Shown: piece by piece, positions 34,656 through 43,032 of the stretch | Layout: each line of letters begins with the position of its first letter | Position numbering within the stretch: position 1 is the first letter of the stretch | Assembly: GCA_038396625.1 (NCBI GenBank) | Contig: CP121688.1 | Span: forward strand, 1,426,001 to 1,490,000 | Source: G038396625 sp038396625 | Lineage (GTDB): Bacteria > Bacillota > Clostridia > Peptostreptococcales > Thermotaleaceae | Direction of reading: 5' to 3' | Length of the DNA stretch: 64,000 nucleotides | Program-made: the position numbers and the translations under genes | The notes under the pieces: generated by a model | Database searches by the model: none | Seen by the model: the letters and a program-made list of their open reading frames with translations, nothing else | Told to the model about the DNA's origin: nothing

Positions 34656-36080
34656 ATGTTAAATTTTTTTGAAACTATTATTTCAACAGGGAATACTTGG
34701 CTATGGTCTCGTATACTCATTGTACTATTAATTGGATTTGGACTTTATTTTACCGTACGATCAAATTTTGTGCAGTTTCGACTTTTTGGAGAAATGTTTA
34801 GATTGATGGGAGAAGGAGCAGGAACTGCTCTTACTGACAAAGAGAAAAAAGGCGTTTCATCATTTCAGGCATTTTGTATTAGTACAGCCTCAAGGGTGGG
34901 AACGGGAAATCTTGCAGGAGTGGCGATTGCTGTATCTGTAGGAGGTCCAGGGGCAGTATTTTGGATGTGGATGATTGCGTTGATAGGCGCTGGTTCAAGT
35001 TTTGTAGAGAGCACATTGGCACAGATTTACAAGGTAAAAGATGAACATGGCTTTAGAGGTGGACCTGCATATTATATGGAAAAAGCCTTAAACATGAGAT
35101 GGATGGGTATTATTTTCTCTATATTAATTACTATATGTTTTGGACTTGTATTTAATTCAGTACAAGCAAATACCATCTCTTTCGCATTTGAAGAAGCATT
35201 TGGTGTACCAAGATTGGTAATGGGATTAATTATTACTGCAGTGACTGCCTTAGTTATTTTTGGAGGCGTCAAAAGAATTGCGAAGGTTGCAGAATTAATT
35301 GTTCCTATTATGGCGGTAGCTTATGTATTAGTGGCTTTATTTGTTGTTATCAAAAATATTACAGCGATTCCAAGTATATTTGGGCTAATTGTTTCTAACG
35401 CATTTGGAGTAAAACAAGCAGTAGGTGGAGGCATAGGAGCTGCCTTGATGCAAGGGATTAAGAGAGGACTTTTCTCCAATGAGGCAGGGATGGGAAGCGC
35501 GCCTAATGCTGCTGCAACTGCTGAAGTAAGTCACCCTGTAAAGCAAGGGTTGATTCAGACATTAGGTGTATTTACAGACACGATTTTGATTTGTAGTGCA
35601 ACTGCATTTATTGTACTACTTTCTGGTGCTTATACAACAGAAGGATTAACAGGTATTCAATTAACACAAACAGCCTTGAGCTCTCAAGTAGGTCTTTGGG
35701 GAAATAACTTTATAGCAGTATGTATTTTGCTATTTGCATTTAGTTCGATTGTTGGAAACTATTATTATGGAGAATCGAATATTGAATTTATAAATGCGAG
35801 CAAAACTTGGGTATTTATTTATCGATTAGCTGTGGTTGGTATGGTAGTTTTTGGATCTGTTTCTCAAATCCAAATCGTGTGGGACATGGCAGATTTATTT
35901 ATGGGATTAATGGCGATTATCAACCTTATTGCCATTGGTATGCTAGGTAAGATTGCTTTTGCAGCCTTAAAAGATTATGAAAGGCAGAAAAAGGAAGGAA
36001 AGGATCCTGTATTTCACGTAAATCATATTGAAGGTTTACAAAATGTTGAATGTTGGGGAGAAATCAAAAAGAATCAATAA
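34656..36080 (+). CDS. Alanine/glycine:cation symporter (AGCS family)
   Basis: A 474-residue sodium-coupled carrier with about 10-11 helices. Family hallmarks: ISTASRVGTGNLAGVAIAVSVGGPGAVFWMW split over helix 2-3 and GGGIGAALMQGIKRGLFSNEAGMGSAPNAAAT, plus SHPVKQGLIQ. Substrates in the family are alanine, glycine or glutamine; the glutaminase just upstream makes glutamine import attractive here. An out-of-frame ATG (34648) opens a four-codon frame overlapping the start region. Confidence 0.93.
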   Translation: MLNFFETIISTGNTWLWSRILIVLLIGFGLYFTVRSNFVQFRLFGEMFRLMGEGAGTALTDKEKKGVSSFQAFCISTASRVGTGNLAGVAIAVSVGGPGAVFWMWMIALIGAGSSFVESTLAQIYKVKDEHGFRGGPAYYMEKALNMRWMGIIFSILITICFGLVFNSVQANTISFAFEEAFGVPRLVMGLIITAVTALVIFGGVKRIAKVAELIVPIMAVAYVLVALFVVIKNITAIPSIFGLIVSNAFGVKQAVGGGIGAALMQGIKRGLFSNEAGMGSAPNAAATAEVSHPVKQGLIQTLGVFTDTILICSATAFIVLLSGAYTTEGLTGIQLTQTALSSQVGLWGNNFIAVCILLFAFSSIVGNYYYGESNIEFINASKTWVFIYRLAVVGMVVFGSVSQIQIVWDMADLFMGLMAIINLIAIGMLGKIAFAALKDYERQKKEGKDPVFHVNHIEGLQNVECWGEIKKNQ

Positions 36081-36092
36081 CGATTGAATTGA

Positions 36093-36140
36093 AAAACAAA
36101 TAAAATAGAAGGACTTTGGTCCTTCTATTTTATTTGTTTT
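36093..36140 (+). terminator. Terminator of the glutaminase/symporter operon
   Basis: A 22-base perfect stem (AAAACAAATAAAATAGAAGG plus AC) with a four-base loop and terminal TTTT. Confidence 0.92.
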
Positions 36141-36191
36141 AGTAGGCTATCTTAAAGGTAAAAAAATAGCTAAGATTTTATAAAAATACTA

Positions 36192-36220
36192 TTGACCAGA
36201 ATAAATATACATAATATACT
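36192..36220 (+). promoter_or_regulatory. Sigma-A promoter of LarA-like gene 2
   Basis: TTGACC, 17 bases, TATACT, 43 bases before the start codon. Confidence 0.7.
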
Positions 36221-36262
36221 TTAAAAGAATACGTAGCTTAAAGTATAGAGGGGTGAAAACCT

Positions 36263-37549
36263 ATGAAAACAATAAAAATGAAATATGGAACAGAAGTCTT
36301 AGATGTTTTTGTGCAAGAAAAAAATTTATTAGGAAAGATTGAAAGTAATGGAATGAAAAAGAATAAAACAGAAGAAGAAGTGATTGTAGATGCATTAGCC
36401 CAGCCTATTGACAGTGGTCGATTAAAAGATATTGTTAAACCCGGTGAAAAAATTTGCATCATTATTTCAGATATTACGAGGGCTTGGCAGAAAATGAGTC
36501 GATACCTTCCTTATATTGTGGAGGAGTTAAATCAAGGTGGAATCAAAGATGAAGATGTGGTATTTCTTTGTGCCACGGGAACCCATAGAAAACAAACGAA
36601 AGAAGAACATACGATCTTATTAGGAGAACAATTGGCACAGCGCTTTGAAGTGATAGACCATGACTGCCGCCACAAGGATAGCTTGGTTTATATAGGAGAG
36701 ACAAGCTATAAAACTCCTGTGATCATTAATAAAATGGCCCTAGACTGTGATCATATAATTGTTACAGGTGCCGTTGTATTTCATGATTTAGCTGGATGGG
36801 GTGGAGGTAGAAAATCTATTTTACCTGGCATTAGTGCCTACGAATCGATTATGGCAAATCATGCTTTAGCCTTAAACAAAAACATTGGGGAAGGCATCCA
36901 TCCAGGGGTAAGATGTGGGAACGGTATTAACAATCCCATCCATCAAGATATGGTAGAGGCTGCTAATCTTGTAAAGCCATCCTATATTTTTAATGTGATT
37001 ATGGATGACAACGGGGATATTGTGAAGGCCGTGGCAGGTGACTACCGAAAAGCCCATGAAATTGGACAACAATTAGTGGAGGAAATTGATGGTGTAGCAA
37101 TTAAAGATAAAGCAGATTTAGTCATTGCTTCAGCAGGAGGATATCCCAAAGATATCAATTTATATCAAGCTTCAAAGGCTTTAAGCAACGCAAAGGAAGC
37201 GGTGAATAATGAGGGGATCATCATTCTATTGAGCCAGTGCATAGAAGGCATTGGAGATCCTGATGTACAAGAAATTATTGAATGCTATAAAAGCAACATC
37301 GATAGAGAATGTTCTATCAGAGAGCATTTTACTGTAGCAAGGTATATTGGTTATATGATTGCTGAAATAGCAAGTAGGATTCAAATTATTCTTGTATCAG
37401 ATATAGAACCTGATTTGCTCGAAAAAATAAATATTCAAGTGGTAAAAACTGTAGAAGAAGCACTAGATATTGCTTATACAAAAAAAGGAAAAGATCTTAA
37501 GACGTATGTTATGCCCTATGCAGCTAATACTTTACCTAAAGTCAAATAG
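36263..37549 (+). CDS. LarA-family nickel-dependent racemase/epimerase, copy 2
   Basis: A 428-residue paralogue of the protein at 3964. Residue numbers coincide with Lactobacillus plantarum LarA: H108 (CATGTHR), H174 (VFHDLAGW), K184 (GGRKSILPG) and H200, with R73 in DITR. By eye the two copies match over their whole length, with differences concentrated in residues 205-225 and the C-terminal third, which could alter specificity. As with copy 1, an amino-acid-type ABC transporter with its own promoter follows at once. The start ATG lies after GGGGTG. Substrate unknown; hydroxy-acid chemistry is expected from the family. Confidence 0.88.
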   Translation: MKTIKMKYGTEVLDVFVQEKNLLGKIESNGMKKNKTEEEVIVDALAQPIDSGRLKDIVKPGEKICIIISDITRAWQKMSRYLPYIVEELNQGGIKDEDVVFLCATGTHRKQTKEEHTILLGEQLAQRFEVIDHDCRHKDSLVYIGETSYKTPVIINKMALDCDHIIVTGAVVFHDLAGWGGGRKSILPGISAYESIMANHALALNKNIGEGIHPGVRCGNGINNPIHQDMVEAANLVKPSYIFNVIMDDNGDIVKAVAGDYRKAHEIGQQLVEEIDGVAIKDKADLVIASAGGYPKDINLYQASKALSNAKEAVNNEGIIILLSQCIEGIGDPDVQEIIECYKSNIDRECSIREHFTVARYIGYMIAEIASRIQIILVSDIEPDLLEKINIQVVKTVEEALDIAYTKKGKDLKTYVMPYAANTLPKVK

Positions 37550-37589
37550 ATAAAATGGAGAAGGAGCAAAAAAAATTTTCAAAAACGTA

Positions 37590-37618
37590 TTGTATAAATA
37601 TAATACAAGGTGTATAAT
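37590..37618 (+). promoter_or_regulatory. Sigma-A promoter of ABC transporter 2
   Basis: TTGTAT, 17 bases, TATAAT, 46 bases before the binding-protein gene. Confidence 0.68.
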
Positions 37619-37663
37619 ATTACACATAATCATCATTTATGAAAAATAAAGGGGAGAAAACAT

Positions 37664-38506
37664 ATGTTTACAAAGCGTACAAAAAAATTTATGGCAATAT
37701 TACTTATGATATGTATGGTGTTTGCTTTTACAGGCTGTACAAAAAAAACAAGTCAAGCAGATGAGGAAAAAGTAGAAGCACAACCACAAACTAAATTAGA
37801 AAAGATTAAGGCTTCAGGAAAATTGGTACTAGGAACAGCAGCGGATTATCCACCTTATGAGTTCCATAAAGTAATCAATGGCAAAGATGAAATTGTAGGT
37901 TTTGATATTGAAATTGCTAAAGAAATTGCAAAAGATCTTGGTGTTGAATTAGAAATTAAAGATATGAAGTTTGACGGATTATTGGCTGCTTTGGTGGCAG
38001 ATAAGATTGATATCATTATTGCAGGAATGGTACCAACAGAGGAAAGAGAGAAAAGTGTTGATTTTACTAAGCAATACTATCAAGCAGAACAAGGATTGTT
38101 GATAAGAGCAGAGGATGCAGATAAATTAAATACGACTGATGCGTTTAAAGGTCTTGTTGTAGGCGCTCAAAAATCAACGATACAAGAAGAAATTGCAGTC
38201 AATCAAATTCCTGGTGCAGAACCAAAATTGCTTAGTAAAATTACAGATTTAGTGTTAGAATTAACTAATAAAAAAGTTGATGGGGTTGTATTGGTTTCTC
38301 CAGTAGCAAAAGCATATGCAGAAAGCAATCCAGCACTTAAAGTAGCAGATATATCTTTTGGTGCAGAAGAAGGTATTGCTGCAGCAGTAAATAAAGGAAA
38401 TGAAGATTTTCTTGAAGCAGTGAATAAAACATTAGACAAATTAATGAGTGAAGGTGCAATTGATAAATTTATTGAAGAAGCAACAAAGCTATCTGAGCAA
38501 GAATAA
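37664..38506 (+). CDS. Polar amino acid ABC transporter, substrate-binding lipoprotein, copy 2
   Basis: A 280-residue family 3 solute-binding protein with lipobox FTGC at about residue 25. Core pattern: LGTAADYPPYEF, then EIVGFDIEIAKEIAKDLGVE and DIIIAGMVPTEEREKSVDFT. It is clearly of the same family as copy 1 but differs around the binding cleft (ADYPPYEFHKV versus DDSFPPMGFRDE), so a different ligand is likely. A hairpin follows before the permease gene, which would leave the binding protein in excess. Confidence 0.92.
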   Translation: MFTKRTKKFMAILLMICMVFAFTGCTKKTSQADEEKVEAQPQTKLEKIKASGKLVLGTAADYPPYEFHKVINGKDEIVGFDIEIAKEIAKDLGVELEIKDMKFDGLLAALVADKIDIIIAGMVPTEEREKSVDFTKQYYQAEQGLLIRAEDADKLNTTDAFKGLVVGAQKSTIQEEIAVNQIPGAEPKLLSKITDLVLELTNKKVDGVVLVSPVAKAYAESNPALKVADISFGAEEGIAAAVNKGNEDFLEAVNKTLDKLMSEGAIDKFIEEATKLSEQE

Positions 38507-38523
38507 ATAAAAAATAATCATAG

Positions 38524-38557
38524 ACAAAAGATGGCACTACGATCTGCCATCTTTTGT
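38524..38557 (+). terminator. Attenuating hairpin between binding protein and permease genes
   Basis: ACAAAAGATGGCA pairs with TGCCATCTTTTGT around eight bases. The T-tract is only moderate, so partial read-through to the permease gene is plausible. Confidence 0.75.
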
Positions 38558-38658
38558 TTCCATGTATGATGCGAAGAAATTTTGTTGGCAACATGAGAAA
38601 ATTGTAAAAAGTCATGATACAAGAAGAAATATATTGAGTTGCTAGGAGGGTGGCAGTA

Positions 38659-39318
38659 TTGGATTTAGCATTTTTGACGAAGTATTATAAATTTTATATA
38701 GATGGGACATTGATCACTTTATTTCTGTCGTTTTTTGGTGTGATTTTAGGTGTTGTTATAGGTGTGTTTTTAGCATTGATGAAATTATCAAAGGTTTCTT
38801 TTTTAAATAAAATTGCAGGAGCTTATATAGAAATTATTAGAGGAACGCCTTTGTTGGTGCAATTACTTTTAGTATATTATGGGCTAGATAAGCTTGGGTT
38901 ACAGCTTCCAGACTTGGCATCTGGGATCATAGCCGTATCTTTAAACAGTGCTGCGTATGTAGCAGAAATTATTCGTGCAGGTATCCAATCCATTGATAAG
39001 GGACAGATGGAAGCAGCAAGGTCGTTAGGGATGCCTCATAGTATGTCCATGAGATACATTATTATTCCACAGGCATTTAAAAATATATTGCCTGCTTTAG
39101 GCAACGAATTTATTGTTCTTATCAAGGAATCAGCTATTGTTTCTATTGTGGGAATTCATGATTTGATGTACAATACCGATACCATTAGGGGAATATCATT
39201 TAAACCATTTACACCTTTGGTAATTGCTGCAATGATTTATTTTATTATTACATTTACATTATCTAAATTATTAGCAATCGTTGAAAGGAGGATGAGAACT
39301 GGTGATCAAAATAACTGA
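38659..39318 (+). CDS. Polar amino acid ABC transporter, permease, copy 2
   Basis: A 219-residue HisM/GlnP-type permease with about five helices and the EAA loop EAARSLGMPHSMSMRYIIIPQA. I prefer a TTG start at 38659, nine bases after AGGAGG; a GTG at 38650 is in frame but touches that site. It ends 17 bases inside the ATPase gene, so the two are translationally coupled. Confidence 0.9.
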   Translation: MDLAFLTKYYKFYIDGTLITLFLSFFGVILGVVIGVFLALMKLSKVSFLNKIAGAYIEIIRGTPLLVQLLLVYYGLDKLGLQLPDLASGIIAVSLNSAAYVAEIIRAGIQSIDKGQMEAARSLGMPHSMSMRYIIIPQAFKNILPALGNEFIVLIKESAIVSIVGIHDLMYNTDTIRGISFKPFTPLVIAAMIYFIITFTLSKLLAIVERRMRTGDQNN

Positions 39319-40027
39319 TTTACACAAAAAATTTGGTGATTTACATGTACTAAGAGGAATTGATGAACATATTGATCAAGGAGAAGTTGTTGTGGTGGTT
39401 GGACCTAGTGGATCAGGAAAAAGTACTTTTCTCAGATGTCTAAACCTCCTTGAACATCCTACAAGCGGAGAAATTGTTTTTGAAGGGACTTCTATCACAG
39501 ATAAAAAAAATAATATCAATAAGCAAAGAGAAAAGATGGGGATGGTGTTTCAACAATTCAATCTCTTTCCGCATATGACGGTTTTAGAGAATATTACATT
39601 AGCTCCTATGAAATTAAAAAATTTAAAAAAAGAAGAAGTAGAAAAAATTGCATTTGCATTATTAGAAAGAATTGGCTTAAAAGATAAAGCCAATAATTAT
39701 CCTAATCAGCTATCAGGAGGTCAAAAGCAAAGAATTGCTATAGCTAGAGCTTTGGCGATGTCACCTGACGTAATGCTTTTCGATGAACCTACCTCTGCCC
39801 TAGATCCAGAGATGGTAGGAGAAGTTTTAGATGTTATGAAGGAGTTAGCATCTGAAGGCATGACAATGGTTGTAGTTACCCATGAAATGGGTTTTGCAAA
39901 AGAAGTAGGAAATAGGGTGCTCTTTATGGATGAAGGAAAAGTCATTGAACAGGGTACACCTAGTGAAATATTTGGCAATCCAAAACATCCTCGAACAAAG
40001 GATTTTTTAGGAAAAGTATTATATTAA
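39302..40027 (+). CDS. Polar amino acid ABC transporter, ATP-binding protein, copy 2
   Basis: A 241-residue GlnQ-type ATPase starting at GTG, after AGGAGG in the permease gene. Walker A GPSGSGKS, signature SGGQKQR, Walker B VMLFDEPTSALDPE and the VVTHEMGFA switch are complete. Same subgroup as the ATPase of cassette 1 but slightly shorter, lacking its insertion around residues 65-80. Confidence 0.93.
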   Translation: MIKITDLHKKFGDLHVLRGIDEHIDQGEVVVVVGPSGSGKSTFLRCLNLLEHPTSGEIVFEGTSITDKKNNINKQREKMGMVFQQFNLFPHMTVLENITLAPMKLKNLKKEEVEKIAFALLERIGLKDKANNYPNQLSGGQKQRIAIARALAMSPDVMLFDEPTSALDPEMVGEVLDVMKELASEGMTMVVVTHEMGFAKEVGNRVLFMDEGKVIEQGTPSEIFGNPKHPRTKDFLGKVLY

Positions 40028-40039
40028 GAAAATATGTGG

Positions 40040-40066
40040 CATTGGCTAAATTCTTAAGCCAATGTC
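40040..40066 (+). terminator. Probable terminator of ABC operon 2
   Basis: CATTGGCT pairs with AAGCCAATG around a short loop, then TCTTTATATA. A 20-base AT-rich palindrome (40065-40084, TCTTTA...TAAAGA) follows directly. Confidence 0.6.
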
Positions 40067-40084
40067 TTTATATATATATAAAGA

Positions 40085-40466
40085 TACTAGATACAAATAA
40101 GTGTAATGAAAAAAGCAAGTAGGTAAAATGTAGGATGCTTTATCTGTAAAAAATTAAAAAAGATTTCATGCTAGGACATATTCTAAAATGATTATTGTAG
40201 GTATAAAATATTAGGGCAGAGATCAAATAGAATCTTGAAATCTAATGCAGTATGTACACAATTGACGATCTATAAAAGAATTTGTAATATAAATAACATT
40301 GATTATTAAGGATGGTTTGTGGTATATATATAGTGGGAATGTTTTGAGGGGTTGTATGACAATTTTTTAAATTGAGGAGGCATAGGGGGTTTAATGATTA
40401 TTTTGCAATAATATGGTCAATAATAGTAATGTTATTATAGAATATTTTGAGTTAAGGAGAATGGAT
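40085..40466. other. AT-rich intergenic stretch
   Basis: About 380 bases with no convincing gene of normal size. A possible sigma-A promoter (TTGACG, 17 bases, TAATAT) is at 40262-40290 and could drive the microprotein downstream, leaving a long leader. I see no recognised riboswitch. Confidence 0.4.
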
Positions 40467-40568
40467 ATGAACAGTTTAAAATCTTTAATAGTAGGATCGA
40501 TGTTTTTTGTATTAATATCAAGCTTTGCAATCGGCATTACCAATATAAGTAAAATGTTGATTCGATAA
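40467..40568 (+). CDS. Putative 33-residue single-helix membrane microprotein
   Basis: The frame MNSLKSLIVGSMFFVLISSF... encodes one hydrophobic helix (about residues 7-25) and a short basic tail ending LIR. AAGGAGA stands six bases before the ATG (a second in-frame ATG at 40461 is too close). A clean terminator begins three bases after the stop. Site, helix and terminator together make a real gene likely, but no homologue is recognised. Confidence 0.55.
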   Translation: MNSLKSLIVGSMFFVLISSFAIGITNISKMLIR

Positions 40569-40570
40569 AA

Positions 40571-40595
40571 TAATGGCCCTTTGGCCATTATTTTT
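40571..40595 (+). terminator. Terminator after the microprotein gene
   Basis: TAATGGCC pairs with GGCCATTA around CTTT, followed by TTTTT. Confidence 0.88.
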
Positions 40596-40607
40596 ATAGG
40601 GAGCATT

Positions 40608-40718
40608 ATGAATATAAAAATAGCAAAAAACAATCAAGTGATTAAGTTATCTAACGAAAAAAGTAGTTGGTGGCTAAATGCTGAAGTAAAAAAAGACAAA
40701 CCAAAGAAGGTTTCCTAA
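40608..40718 (+). CDS. Putative 36-residue basic peptide
   Basis: Open frame starting MNIKIAKNNQVIKLSNEK and ending in a lysine-rich tail (KKDKPKKVS), with a tryptophan pair in the middle. AGGGAG lies 4-9 bases before the ATG. It starts 13 bases past a terminator, so it needs read-through or its own promoter. No family is recognised; could be chance. Confidence 0.35.
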   Translation: MNIKIAKNNQVIKLSNEKSSWWLNAEVKKDKPKKVS

Positions 40719-40809
40719 AAAAATTGTAGAATATTTATCAAAATAGGTTTAAATAGATATCAATGGGTATATATTGGCTGAGAAAAAATAAACAGAGGAG
40801 TTGATGGAT

Positions 40810-41994
40810 ATGTCAGCAAAGGAGATAAAAAGAGGAATATACTGGGTTGGAGCTGTAGATTGGGATATTAGAAAATTTCATGGACCTTCTTACCATACAC
40901 ATAAGGGAACGAGTTACAACGCATATTTAATAATAGATGAGAAGGTTACTTTAATAGATATTGTGGATGTAGATTTTGTAGATGAAATGATTGAAAATAT
41001 CAAGCAAATTATTGACCCTTCTAAAATAGATTATGTGGTGATCAACCATGTGGAACCAGACCATTCAGGTGGCTTTCCTAAAATTATGGAACATACACCG
41101 AATGCAAAAGTATTTTGTTCAAAAAATGGTAAGGATGCAATGATTCATCATTATTTTGGAGACTATCAGTATGAAATCGTAAAAACGGGAGATGTCATTT
41201 CCCTTGGAGAAAAAAGCATTAAGTTTATTGAGGCTCCAATGCTTCACTGGCCAGATAGCATGTTTTCATATATAGAAGAAGCAGCACTATTGATGCCAAA
41301 TGATGCTTTCGGGCAACATCTCGCTTCTTCCAATTTATTTGATGATCAAAATGATATGTGTGAAGTTATGGAAGAAGCAAAAAAATATTATGCTAATATT
41401 TTAATGCCTTTTAGCCCACTAGTAGTAAAAAAGATTGAAGAAATTGTAAAAATGGAATTAAAGATTGATATGATTGCACCAAGTCATGGAATCATTTGGA
41501 GAAGTCATCCTGAAAAAATTATTGAAAAATATATGAGCTGGGGTAAAGGAGAGACAGAAAGAAAGGCAGTAATTGCCTATGATACCATGTGGCACAGTAC
41601 AGAAAAAATGGCTAGAGCCATTGTGGATGGTTTAGTGAGTGAGGGAGTAGAAGTAAAACTGTATAAGATTTCTACCACAGATGCTAATGATATCATTACA
41701 GAGACATTAGATGCCAAAGCTGTATTAGTTGCTTCATCGACGATTAATAATACGATGATTCCTCATGTAGCTTATTTCTTAGAAGAATTGATGGGATTAA
41801 AACCTCGTAATAAAATAGGAGCAGCATTTGGTTCCTATGGATGGGGTAAAGGAGCAGTAGCAAATATAGAGAAGAAAATGAAGGAAGCAGGAATTAAATT
41901 GGTAAAAGAAGGGCTACAAATAAAATATGTGCCTACGGAAGAAGATTTAAAAGCTTGCTTTGAATATGGAAAAGAAATTGGTAAAATGATATAA
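40810..41994 (+). CDS. Flavodiiron protein (FprA-type oxygen/NO reductase)
   Basis: A 394-residue enzyme that reduces O2 to water or NO to N2O, protecting anaerobes. An N-terminal metallo-beta-lactamase domain carries the diiron ligands NHVEPDHSG (HxExD), the histidine of MLHWPDSMFSY and the aspartate of LMPNDAFGQH. The C-terminal flavodoxin domain begins KAVIAYDTMWHSTEKMA, the FMN phosphate loop. ATG 40810 is chosen over ATG 40804, which is only three bases from GAGGAG. Monocistronic with a strong terminator. Confidence 0.95.
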   Translation: MSAKEIKRGIYWVGAVDWDIRKFHGPSYHTHKGTSYNAYLIIDEKVTLIDIVDVDFVDEMIENIKQIIDPSKIDYVVINHVEPDHSGGFPKIMEHTPNAKVFCSKNGKDAMIHHYFGDYQYEIVKTGDVISLGEKSIKFIEAPMLHWPDSMFSYIEEAALLMPNDAFGQHLASSNLFDDQNDMCEVMEEAKKYYANILMPFSPLVVKKIEEIVKMELKIDMIAPSHGIIWRSHPEKIIEKYMSWGKGETERKAVIAYDTMWHSTEKMARAIVDGLVSEGVEVKLYKISTTDANDIITETLDAKAVLVASSTINNTMIPHVAYFLEELMGLKPRNKIGAAFGSYGWGKGAVANIEKKMKEAGIKLVKEGLQIKYVPTEEDLKACFEYGKEIGKMI

Positions 41995-42000
41995 TCATAT

Positions 42001-42044
42001 AAAAAATTTGCAGAAGGGATATCTATCCCTTCTGCAAATTTTTT
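42001..42044 (+). terminator. Terminator of the flavodiiron gene
   Basis: AAAAAATTTGCAGAAGGGAT and its exact complement form a 20-base stem around a tiny loop, ending in TTTTTT. Confidence 0.92.
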
Positions 42045-42123
42045 ATTTTTTGAACGAATTGTATTTAGAATAATTCAATCTTTTCTAACAGAAAATAAGT
42101 AAAGAGTATGTTAGGAGGGAAAG

Positions 42124-43017
42124 ATGATGAAAAAATCTACAATGTTAATATGCTGTACTTTGATTATGACTATTTTTACAGGAATAATATGGATAGACAC
42201 CATTTATGCGGGGAGTCTTTCATGGGGTTCTAGAGGAAATGAAGTTAGACAAGTACAACAAAAGCTAAAAAACTGGGGATATTATAAAGGAAGTGTAGAT
42301 GGTGTTTATGGTGCAGAAACGTATCGGGCAGTAGTACGCTTCCAAAAGAAAAATGGATTAACGGTAGATGGAAAAGTAGGAACCCAGACAAGGCGCGCCA
42401 TAGGGGTGACAACAACAGGAACTGCCTCAAAATATGACAATGTAGTAAAAGCAGCTCAGCAAAAATTAAAGCAGTGGGGTTACTATAATGGTCGTGTAGA
42501 TGGTATTTATGGTTCTAAGACTTATAGTGCAGTCACAAGATTTCAAAGGAAAAATGGACTCAATGTAGATGGTGTGATAGGTCCAAATACAAGAAGTGCA
42601 TTAGGTATAAGCAGTGGAGTTGCTAAAAAGGCTTATAAATCTACAAGTAGAGGTGTTTCTAGAAATGATGATGTCCGATTACTAGCAGCAGCCATACATG
42701 GAGAAGCTAGAGGAGAACCGTATGTAGGACAAGTGGCAGTGGGTGCAGTCATTTTAAATAGGATGAGACATCCTTCCTTTCCAAACTCCATTGCGGGAGT
42801 TGTTTATCAACCCAGAGCCTTTACAGCAGTAGATGATGGTCAAATTTATATGAAGCCTAATAATGAATCTTATAAAGCAGCGAGGGATGCATTAAATGGA
42901 TGGGATCCCACAGGTGGTGCGATTTATTATTGGAATCCTGCTAAGGCTACCAGTAAGTGGATATGGACAAGAAAAGTATCATTAAAGATTGGCAAGCATT
43001 TGTTTGCACATAAGTAG
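42124..43017 (+). CDS. sleB: Spore cortex-lytic enzyme with two peptidoglycan-binding repeats
   Basis: A 297-residue exported lytic enzyme that degrades muramic-lactam cortex during germination. Signal peptide (to about residue 30, IYAGS), two PG_binding_1 repeats (GNEVRQVQQKLKNWGYYKGS and VVKAAQQKLKQWGYYNGRVDG), and a Hydrolase_2 catalytic domain with the glutamate in AAIHGEARGEPYVGQVAVGA and the YYWNPAKATSKW motif. Two repeats instead of the single one in Bacillus SleB. Start could be ATG 42124 or 42127, both after AGGAGG. Directly upstream of ypeB. Confidence 0.93.
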   Translation: MMKKSTMLICCTLIMTIFTGIIWIDTIYAGSLSWGSRGNEVRQVQQKLKNWGYYKGSVDGVYGAETYRAVVRFQKKNGLTVDGKVGTQTRRAIGVTTTGTASKYDNVVKAAQQKLKQWGYYNGRVDGIYGSKTYSAVTRFQRKNGLNVDGVIGPNTRSALGISSGVAKKAYKSTSRGVSRNDDVRLLAAAIHGEARGEPYVGQVAVGAVILNRMRHPSFPNSIAGVVYQPRAFTAVDDGQIYMKPNNESYKAARDALNGWDPTGGAIYYWNPAKATSKWIWTRKVSLKIGKHLFAHK

Positions 43018-43032
43018 GAAGGGGTTGAGAAC

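Noticed and set aside
34648..34662. Four-codon frame ATG-TCT-TTA-TGT-TAA overlapping the AGCS start
   Set aside because: Too short to support as a leader peptide; the overlap is probably incidental.
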